A program made the position numbers and the translations under genes. 45,945 bases of DNA, taken from Bacteroidales bacterium. GTDB taxonomy: Bacteria; Bacteroidota; Bacteroidia; Bacteroidales; UBA932. The stretch spans positions 1 through 45,945 of the forward strand of contig JAFUFS010000037.1 in assembly GCA_017469745.1 (NCBI GenBank), given 5' to 3'. Below, in pieces: positions 15,044 through 21,970 of this stretch (position 1 is the first letter of the stretch; the number at the start of each line of letters is the position of its first letter). A model generated the notes under the pieces. It saw only the letters and a program-made list of their open reading frames with translations, had not been told where the DNA came from and made no database searches.

Positions 15044-16488
15044 AAAGGCTGGCTGCAACATTCCTGATCGTCCTGCTATGCATCCTGGACGCGGCGGCGC
15101 AGATTGATTCTGTGAGGCTGGCTCAGCTGGATGCAAGGCTGGGATAGTATTTTTCCTTGCTGGAGCAGGAGCCTGCTGAAGTAAAGAACCAAGAATGTGA
15201 CGCCTTGATCAGCGCGGCTGAAGATCCTTCCCTTCGGCGGACCATCGCCCTGAAGATTTACGACCACTACCGCAACTCCAAGCTGATGGGTGATGAGACT
15301 GTGGCTATCCATTTGATAGACACGTGGTTCGCTTCGGGCAAAGTCGGCATGAGGGACGACAGCGAGCTCTTCGAGGCGAAGATGTTCGCCGAGTTCAACA
15401 GGCAGTCGCTCATCGGCTGCAAGGCTCCGGTCGTGATGCTTGCCAGCCAGTACGGCGGGACCGTCCCGGTCCCAGTGCCAGAAGGGTACTCAGTGCTGTA
15501 TTTCTACGACACCGACTGCGCGAAGTGCAAATTTGAGACCCCAGTCCTCTGCAGCCTGCTGGATGACAAGGAGTATCCGGTCACCTTCTACGCGATCTAC
15601 GTGGGAACCAACGAGGACCGATGGAAACAATGGAGGGACTCCGCTTTCAAGATTGAAACTGATGAGACGGAGGTCGTCCATCTCTGGGACCCGGACAACT
15701 CTGCCGATCTCCAGTTCGCTTACGGAGTGGTCCAGACTCCGAAGATGTTCGTGGTCGATCCTGAAGGAACCATAGTCGGCAGGGAACTGGACACCGACTC
15801 TCTCGAGCAGCTGCTGGACATACTTCTCGATGACGGGGAGTATCACTACGGCTCCGAAGCCTCAAGGGACTTGTTCGAAAAGATATTCGCAACCTACGGA
15901 GGCCGTGTGGCTTCAGCGGATGTCTCTGACGTCGCCGCAATGCTGAAGGGACGAACCCTGGATCTGGGAGACACCCTGAATTTCAAGCATCTGGAAGGAG
16001 ACCTGCTCTATTTCCTAGCGACAAAGAGGGATGAGGGCTACCGTGAGGGAACGGCTGATTTCGTTGACAGCTACATTCTCTCGCGTCCTGACATCTGGAA
16101 CACTGAAGACGATTCTCTAATGGTTGTCGGAATGGCAGAGATGCTGGACGGACTGCTGTCGAAGACTCCGGTGGGATCCGTAATCCCCAGGATGGGCATA
16201 AAAGGGTGGAACAGATTCCGCAAGGAGGGAGGCTATCTTTTCTTCCATGCGGAAGGCTGCCCGATCTGCGAAGAGGAGATGAGGGTGGCGGACTCGTTGG
16301 GAGTGAAGTATTTCGCTGTCAATATGGATGCCCTTGAGAGCAAATCCAGGCGCAAGACCGGGAAGCTCCTAGACACCTTCGACCTCTCCGCCCTGCCACT
16401 AGTCCTGGAGATCGACAAAGGCGGAATCGTAAAAAGGCGCTACACAAGCCTTGTAGATCGTCTTTTATTTTTGGATGAAAAAGAGTAA
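15040..16488 (+). CDS. DUF5106/thioredoxin-fold exported protein interrupted by an in-frame TAG
   Basis: Read from ATG 15040 the frame gives a signal peptide (MKRLAATFLIVLLCILDAAA-Q), then IDSVRLAQLDARLG, a TAG at 15145-15147 (codon 36), and without shift YFSLLEQEPAEVKNQECD and the rest to TAA at 16488; 483 codons in all. Homologues remembered from Bacteroides run LDERLxEYF through this point, so one residue is replaced by a stop. After it come the DUF5106-like region, a thioredoxin-like domain with CAKC, and a second segment with CPIC near the C-terminus. Translation from TTG 15157 would skip the stop but lose the signal peptide, so the product would not reach the periplasm. The start overlaps the coaD stop. 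Either a nonsense mutation, amber readthrough or a base error. Confidence 0.8.
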
Positions 16489-16516
16489 TTTTGCATGGCT
16501 TTTGAAGCAAAAGCCA
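16486..16516 (+). promoter_or_regulatory. fba upstream region: -7 box and hairpin
   Basis: TAATTTTG (16486-16493) matches the Bacteroidetes -7 box, though no TTTG stands at the right distance upstream. Immediately after it, TGGCTTTTG-AAG-CAAAAGCCA (16496-16516) is a perfect 9-bp stem with a three-base loop. The hairpin would lie at the transcription start or first leader bases of fba, about 40 bases ahead of the start codon. Confidence 0.5.
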
Positions 16517-16556
16517 GCGGATTTGACAAATCAATTTTTTATTTAACGATAGATTT

Positions 16557-17558
16557 ATGGTTTCTTACAAAGATCTTGGCCTTGTGAACACCAGAGAGAT
16601 GTTCGCTAAGGCTGTTGCTGGCGGATATGCGATCCCCGCATTCAATTTCAACAACATGGAGCAGCTCCAGGCCATCATCCAGGCCTCTGCCGAGACCAAG
16701 TCTCCGGTCATCCTTCAGGTTTCCAGCGGAGCCCGCAAGTATGCCAACCAGACCCTTCTCCGCTACATGGCTGAAGGCGCTGTCGAGTACGCAAAGGAAC
16801 TCGGTTGGGAGCATCCCCAGATCTGCCTCCACCTCGACCATGGCAATTCCTTCGAGCTCTGCAAGAGCTGCGTGGACATGGGATTCTCTTCCGTGATGAT
16901 CGACGCTTCTTCCCTCCCTTACGAGGAGAACATCGCCCTCACAAAGCAGGTTGTGGACTATGCTCATCAGTTCGACGTGACAGTTGAGGCTGAGCTGGGT
17001 GTCCTCGCAGGTGTCGAGGATGAGGTTTCCGCAGAGGAATCCCACTACACTCGTCCCGAGGAGGTCATCGACTTCGCTACCCGCAGCGGTTGCGACTCCC
17101 TGGCTATCTCCATCGGTACTTCCCACGGTGCCTACAAGTTCAAGCCCGAGCAGTGCAAGAGGGATCCTGAGACCGGCCGTCTCGTACCTCTGCCGCTCGC
17201 ATTCGACGTCCTTCACGAGATCGAAAAGAAGCTCCCCGGCTTCCCGATCGTCCTCCACGGATCATCTTCCGTTCCCCAGGAATATGTCGACATCATCAAC
17301 GCCCACGGTGGCAAACTGCCTGATGCAGTTGGTATCCCCGAGGAGCAGCTTCGCGAGGCCTCCAAGAGCGCTGTCTGCAAGATCAACATCGACTCCGACA
17401 GCCGTCTTGCAATGACCGCAGCCGTCCGTCAGGTCTTCGACGAGAAGCCCGGAGAGTTCGACCCCAGGAAGTACCTCGGTCCTGCCCGCGACGAGATGAA
17501 GAAGCTCTACATGCACAAGATTATCAACGTCCTCGGTTCCGACGGAAAAGCTGAATAA
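16557..17558 (+). CDS. fba: Class II fructose-1,6-bisphosphate aldolase
   Basis: 333 residues. It interconverts fructose-1,6-bisphosphate with dihydroxyacetone phosphate and glyceraldehyde-3-phosphate in glycolysis and gluconeogenesis. Class II zinc-enzyme motifs are LHLDHGNSFELC (catalytic Asp and zinc His), VEAELGVLAGVEDEV, SIGTSHGAYKF (zinc His), VLHGSSSVP (zinc His) and KINIDSDSRLA (phosphate binding). The long insert around EQLREASKSAV fits the class IIB subgroup. Only two bases separate its stop from the start of the GH2 gene, so glycolysis and the hydrolases downstream probably share a transcript. Confidence 0.96.
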   Translation: MVSYKDLGLVNTREMFAKAVAGGYAIPAFNFNNMEQLQAIIQASAETKSPVILQVSSGARKYANQTLLRYMAEGAVEYAKELGWEHPQICLHLDHGNSFELCKSCVDMGFSSVMIDASSLPYEENIALTKQVVDYAHQFDVTVEAELGVLAGVEDEVSAEESHYTRPEEVIDFATRSGCDSLAISIGTSHGAYKFKPEQCKRDPETGRLVPLPLAFDVLHEIEKKLPGFPIVLHGSSSVPQEYVDIINAHGGKLPDAVGIPEEQLREASKSAVCKINIDSDSRLAMTAAVRQVFDEKPGEFDPRKYLGPARDEMKKLYMHKIINVLGSDGKAE

Positions 17559-17560
17559 TC

Positions 17561-19423
17561 ATGCGTAATTCCATTTTGGCGGCTTTTGCCGCCTTTTTCG
17601 TTTGTATCGGGGCCTATGCAATCCCTCGTCCCGAGTATCCCCGTCCCCAATTCGAGCGCAAAGCTTGGGTCAATCTCAACGGTGAATGGACATATTCATT
17701 CGACTTCGGTAATTCCGGCATCGAACGCGGCTTCCAGAAATCCGCCGGCTTTGACGGAAAGATCATAGTTCCCTTCGCACCCGAGAGCAAGCTCTCAGGT
17801 GTTGAGTACAAGGACTTTATCAACCACATCTGGTACCAGAGGAACATCTCGGTTCCCGCTGGCTGGGAAGGCAAGAGGATAATGCTCAATTTCGGAGCAG
17901 TCTATTTCAACTCCGAGGTCTACGTCGACGGAAGCCTTGTCGGACGTCATTTCGGCGGCAGTTCTTCCTTCTCCATGGACATCACTTCCTTCGTCAAGGC
18001 CGGGAGCACACACTCCCTTGTTGTGAAGGCTTCCAGCGATGTCCGCGGCGGAATGCAGAGCGCCGGCAAGCAGTCCCTCCAGTTCGCCTCGCATGACTGC
18101 GACTACACCCGCACCACCGGCATCTGGCAGACGGTGTGGATGGAGGCTGTGGACATGCAGGGCCTCAGCAGGGTACATGTGGTGACCGACATCGACCAGA
18201 GCGTGATCAACGTCCATCCCGAGTTCTTCGCCGACAATGCCGCCAACACTTTGAAGGTCATCGTGAAAGATGGCTCGAAGGTGGTTGCCGAGAAGGCCGT
18301 CAAGGGTGCCAGCGCCAGCACCGTGGTCTCCCTCCCGATCAAGAAAGCCCGTCTCTGGTCCCCTGAGGATCCTTTCCTTTATGATGTCACCTACCAGGTC
18401 CTCGACTCCAAGGGAGCAGTGATCGACGAGGTCAGCTCCTATGTCGGAATGCGCAAGGTCCACATCGAGGGCAACAAGGTTTTCCTGAACAACGTGCCTT
18501 ACTACCAGAGGCTTGTCCTCGATCAGGGTTTCTATCCCGACGGCATCTGGACGGCCCCTTCGGACGAGGCTCTCAAGCATGACATCGAACTTTCGATGGC
18601 AGCCGGCTTCAACGGCGCCAGGCTCCATCAGAAGGTCTTCGAAGAGAGGTTCCACTACTGGGCCGACCGCCTTGGCTACCTGACATGGGCAGAGGCTCCC
18701 AGCTGGGGAATGGACGCCAACGACATCGAGGTCGCACGCAACTTCCTCATGGAGTGGAGCGAGTGCGTGATCCGTGACCGCAACCATCCTGACATCGTGA
18801 CATGGACTCCGATGAACGAGGAATTCTGGCCTGACGGACTCCAGTACGCCCGCTTCAATGCCGACCTCTACGACGTCACCAAGCGCCTGGATCCCACCCG
18901 TCCTGTGAACACCGTCAGCGGTGGAGTCCACTACAAGACAGATCTTTGGACCGTCCATCACTACGAGCAGAATCCCGAGAAGCTCGGCAACATCCTCTAC
19001 GACGGCCAGAACTTCTTCACCCACAAGCCTTCCACCTACAAGGGCTACGTTCTCAACCAGGGCTACAACGTGGATGTCAAGCCCGCCATGGACTATCCTG
19101 TCTACGCCGGTGACATGCCTTACATCGTGGATGAGTTTGGCGGAATCAAATGGGTGAAGGGACAGGATGCCAAGACCAAGAACTCCAAGACTGAGTCCTG
19201 GGGCTACGGCCAGGCTCCCGTCTCGATGGAAGAGTTCTATGCCCGTCTTGAAGGCATGGTGGACGCCCTCCTCGACCGCTCAGACGTGATCTGGGGCTAT
19301 TGCTACACCCAGCTCACCGACGTGGAGATAGAGCAGAACGGCATCTATTTCTACGACAGGTCTTCCAAGTTCGACATGGACAGGATCCATGCCATCTTCA
19401 GCAAGACTCCTGCGGCTGAGTAG
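17561..19423 (+). CDS. Secreted glycoside hydrolase family 2 enzyme
   Basis: 620 residues with a signal peptide (MRNSILAAFAAFFVCIGAYA, cut about residue 20). Order: GH2 sugar-binding jelly roll (about 25-200; typical SSFSMDITSFVKAG and TGIWQTVWME), immunoglobulin-like domain (about 205-300), TIM barrel. The acid/base is Glu420 in WTPMNEEFW and the nucleophile is Glu525 in YIVDEFGG. Subfamily and substrate (beta-galactoside, glucuronide, mannoside or other) cannot be read by eye. It is short for GH2, lacking extra C-terminal domains. It follows fba by two bases and precedes the MBL-fold protein by 11. Confidence 0.88.
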   Translation: MRNSILAAFAAFFVCIGAYAIPRPEYPRPQFERKAWVNLNGEWTYSFDFGNSGIERGFQKSAGFDGKIIVPFAPESKLSGVEYKDFINHIWYQRNISVPAGWEGKRIMLNFGAVYFNSEVYVDGSLVGRHFGGSSSFSMDITSFVKAGSTHSLVVKASSDVRGGMQSAGKQSLQFASHDCDYTRTTGIWQTVWMEAVDMQGLSRVHVVTDIDQSVINVHPEFFADNAANTLKVIVKDGSKVVAEKAVKGASASTVVSLPIKKARLWSPEDPFLYDVTYQVLDSKGAVIDEVSSYVGMRKVHIEGNKVFLNNVPYYQRLVLDQGFYPDGIWTAPSDEALKHDIELSMAAGFNGARLHQKVFEERFHYWADRLGYLTWAEAPSWGMDANDIEVARNFLMEWSECVIRDRNHPDIVTWTPMNEEFWPDGLQYARFNADLYDVTKRLDPTRPVNTVSGGVHYKTDLWTVHHYEQNPEKLGNILYDGQNFFTHKPSTYKGYVLNQGYNVDVKPAMDYPVYAGDMPYIVDEFGGIKWVKGQDAKTKNSKTESWGYGQAPVSMEEFYARLEGMVDALLDRSDVIWGYCYTQLTDVEIEQNGIYFYDRSSKFDMDRIHAIFSKTPAAE

Positions 19424-19434
19424 TTCAATACCTT

Positions 19435-20727
19435 ATGGACAGAAGAGATTTCATAAAGACCTCAGCCTTGGCAGGAGCGTCGCTGCTGGTAGACTGGGAT
19501 AATCTTTTCGCGGCTGGCACGAAGGACATTGCCGTGGGGCTTCCTTGGCAGGGATGGAAGAAGGGTCATTTCCAGATCCATTTCATCTACACGGGAGTCG
19601 CGGAGTCGCTTTTCCTCATCTTCCCTGACGGCACATCAATGCTGCTTGACTGCGGCGACCATAGAGGGATAGCGAGGAATGAACGTGCCCTTCCGATCCT
19701 TTCTTCCGAAGAACATCACACCGGCGAGATCATCTCGAAATATGCCGAAAAGGTCAATCCCAGGGGCAAGGACGTGGACTACATGTTACTTTCCCACTAC
19801 CATTCCGACCATTCGGGAGGTGAGCATTACTACACGGAGAAGAGAGTCGTGGACGGAGAAGACTACTTCATCAGCGGCCTTTCGCAGGCTGCGGAGATGC
19901 TGAACTTCTCCTATGCCATCGACCGTTGCTGGCCGACATTTGACGATCCCATTCCTCTGGTGGACGATGGCGATGCAGTGATGACCCACATGCGAAAGCT
20001 CTATTCCTACCTTGAAAAACACCGCGGTGTCAAGATCGAGAAGTTCGACCTCGGCTCGGAGACCCAGGTCAGGATGCTCCACAACCCGGGATCCTACAAG
20101 GGTTTTTCAGTCAGGAATATATGTTCAAACGGAAGGATCATTACTCCGGAAGGGGAGGTCATAGACCTCTATGCTGAAAGGAAGAAGAACCCTCCGAGGG
20201 CTTTCAACGAGAACGGCATGAGCACCGGGATGATCTTTTCCTATGGTCCGTTCAGGTTCTTTACAGCAGGTGATTTCTCCGATTACTGGAATCGTGCGGA
20301 TGGCACCAGGGTCGACATCGAGGATGAACTCGGGAAAGTGATTCCTTCCGTGAACGTTGCCAAGCTCAATCATCACGGTTACGATGAGTCCATGACTCCA
20401 GGCCTTGTCTCTGCACTGAGGGCGCAGGTCTATGTGAGCTGCATCTGGGGATGCGGCCATGATGTGGATTCCGTCCTCACCAGACTTGCCGACAGGAACC
20501 TTTATCCTGGCAACCGCGTCATCTGTCCAACCCTCATGCCCGTCCAAAGGCGCAAGGTGGACTGGGACAAGGTTTGGATGAAGGATGTCTCGAAAGCTTC
20601 ATTCGATCCAGGCCACGTGGTCGTGGATGTCCAGCCGGGAGGCCGGACCTATACGGTCTCCTATCTCGAAACAGGAGAGGACCTGAAGGTCCGCAGCGTG
20701 ATGCATTTCGATTCCGTGAATAAATAG
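19435..20727 (+). CDS. Tat-type exported metallo-beta-lactamase-fold hydrolase
   Basis: 430 residues. The N-terminus MDRRDFIKTSALAGASLL carries a twin-arginine motif (RRDFIK) and a weak hydrophobic region, typical of Tat export of folded metalloproteins. The metal motif HYHSDHSGG follows at about residue 120; later histidine/aspartate segments TAGDFSDYW and KLNHHGYDES fit an MBL domain of the ComEC/Rec2-like type. Substrate is unknown; a phosphoester or lactone is possible. Its position behind a secreted GH2 suggests work on the same periplasmic compound (inference). It ends in TAG 73 bp before the BtuG-like gene. Confidence 0.78.
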   Translation: MDRRDFIKTSALAGASLLVDWDNLFAAGTKDIAVGLPWQGWKKGHFQIHFIYTGVAESLFLIFPDGTSMLLDCGDHRGIARNERALPILSSEEHHTGEIISKYAEKVNPRGKDVDYMLLSHYHSDHSGGEHYYTEKRVVDGEDYFISGLSQAAEMLNFSYAIDRCWPTFDDPIPLVDDGDAVMTHMRKLYSYLEKHRGVKIEKFDLGSETQVRMLHNPGSYKGFSVRNICSNGRIITPEGEVIDLYAERKKNPPRAFNENGMSTGMIFSYGPFRFFTAGDFSDYWNRADGTRVDIEDELGKVIPSVNVAKLNHHGYDESMTPGLVSALRAQVYVSCIWGCGHDVDSVLTRLADRNLYPGNRVICPTLMPVQRRKVDWDKVWMKDVSKASFDPGHVVVDVQPGGRTYTVSYLETGEDLKVRSVMHFDSVNK

Positions 20728-20744
20728 ACCGTTTCGGTTTTTAC

Positions 20745-20788
20745 TTTGAAATTGTCCGGCAAAGCTGTAACTTTACCGGACAATTTCA
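20745..20788 (+). promoter_or_regulatory. Promoter embedded in a long inverted repeat upstream of the BtuG-like gene
   Basis: TTTG (20745-20748), 19 bases, TAACTTTA (20768-20775) fits the Bacteroidetes promoter except for the last base. The same DNA forms an inverted repeat: TGAAATTGTCCGG (20747-20759) pairs perfectly with CCGGACAATTTCA (20776-20788), and inside it AAAG (20761-20764) pairs with CTTT (20771-20774). The -33 box overlaps the left arm and the -7 box lies between the arms, so a protein bound to the repeat would cover the promoter. The start codon is at 20801. Confidence 0.65.
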
Positions 20789-20800
20789 GTTCTTTCAAAT

Positions 20801-21967
20801 ATGATTAAGCGTGCACTGCTGGTTTTCAGCATGGCAGTCCTCGCGATAGCGGCGGGCTGCACTAAAGATGAAACCACCTCCAGGGATGCAGACCTTGCGG
20901 GTGTCAATGTTGCAGTAGGTGAAAAAATCGGGCCGTTCGGGAAGCTCTTCGTGCTCAACGAGGGTAACTTCCAGAAGAACAATTCGACCCTCGATTTCCT
21001 CAGGTTCTCTGATGGAAATTATGTTTCCGATGCTGTCGGATCAATGAATCCTGCTGTGGTACAAGGACTTGGGGATACGGGTAACGACCTGTGTCTCTTC
21101 GCCGGGCGTTTGTGGGCTGCGATGAACGGCTCCGGAGTCGTCCAGGTCGTGGATGCCAACGACGAGACCCTGCTCGCGTCCGTCCCGGTTCCCGATCCAC
21201 GTTATCTCGCCTTCTCCGGCATCAATGTCTTCGTGAGTTCCTATGCCGGAGCCGTCTACGGAGGAGAGGAGACCAAGGGTAAGGTCTACAGGATTTCGCT
21301 CGATACTTTCAAGACTGACGCCGAGGTCGAAGTCGGCTGCCAGCCTGAGGGACTGGCAGTCTCCGCCGGGACTCTCTTCGTGGCCAACAGCGGCGGCTAC
21401 AACTATGTCCATGAAAACACAGTCAGCGTCATAGACCTGACTACTTTCAAGGTCACCAGGACGGTCCCCGTGGCCTCCAACCTTCGTCTCATGGTCCCTG
21501 ACGACAACGGCGGAGTCTGGGTCTCCAGCTATGGAGAAAGCACCTGGACCCAGGATGCCGGAGGCAACTGGATCCAGAGCATGTCGGAGCCCATGGGCCT
21601 TTACCATGTCACCTCTTCATTTGCGGTGCAGCAGGCCAAGGACGTCCATGTGAGCTGCATGACAAAATGCGACGACGGTTACATCTACACCATAGGCAAT
21701 GCGGCCGAGCTGACCGGAGGGTATGACAATACTCTCTACAAGGTCTCGGCCAAGGACGGATCCGTAGTTTCGAAGTCGCTCTCCGGCACGGATGCTTCGG
21801 CCGTCGGCAATCCCTACGGCATCTGCGTGAACCCTAAGAACGGGGACATCTACATCGCTGACGCTGACTACACCGGCCCCGGCAAGGTCTGGTGTTTCAC
21901 CAAGGACCTTCAGAAGAAGTGGGTGGCGGTAGCAGGAATGCTACCGGCCCACATGGTTCTCTTCTAG
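20801..21967 (+). CDS. BtuG-like surface lipoprotein, beta-propeller (DUF5074/YncE-like)
   Basis: 388 residues with a lipoprotein signal (VLAIAAGC, lipid Cys about residue 21). The mature part opens with FGKLFVLNEGNFQKNNSTLDFL, the hallmark start of DUF5074 proteins such as Bacteroides BtuG, then seven or so repeated blade-like units with phrases such as KVYRISLDTFKTDAEVEVG, NTVSVIDLTTFKVTRTV and YGICVNPKNGDIYIADA. BtuG is the B12-binding lid of BtuB in Bacteroides. Here the TonB receptor follows in the same frame after TAG and one codon, and a PnuC-type channel comes next, so the ligand may be a vitamin other than B12 (inference). Its promoter is embedded in an inverted repeat. Confidence 0.82.
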   Translation: MIKRALLVFSMAVLAIAAGCTKDETTSRDADLAGVNVAVGEKIGPFGKLFVLNEGNFQKNNSTLDFLRFSDGNYVSDAVGSMNPAVVQGLGDTGNDLCLFAGRLWAAMNGSGVVQVVDANDETLLASVPVPDPRYLAFSGINVFVSSYAGAVYGGEETKGKVYRISLDTFKTDAEVEVGCQPEGLAVSAGTLFVANSGGYNYVHENTVSVIDLTTFKVTRTVPVASNLRLMVPDDNGGVWVSSYGESTWTQDAGGNWIQSMSEPMGLYHVTSSFAVQQAKDVHVSCMTKCDDGYIYTIGNAAELTGGYDNTLYKVSAKDGSVVSKSLSGTDASAVGNPYGICVNPKNGDIYIADADYTGPGKVWCFTKDLQKKWVAVAGMLPAHMVLF

Positions 21968-21970
21968 CAG

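Noticed and set aside
15145..15147. Pyrrolysine insertion at TAG
   Set aside because: No pylS/pylT/pylBCD genes are in view, and neither gene is of a kind known to use pyrrolysine.
17795..19024. A 409-codon minus-strand frame opposite the GH2 gene
   Set aside because: Antisense shadow with no domain signs; the GH2 frame has catalytic residues in the right order.
20728..20800. Cobalamin or TPP riboswitch ahead of the BtuG-like gene
   Set aside because: The interval is only 73 bp, with the promoter inside it, leaving about 20 bases of leader; no conserved riboswitch core was seen.
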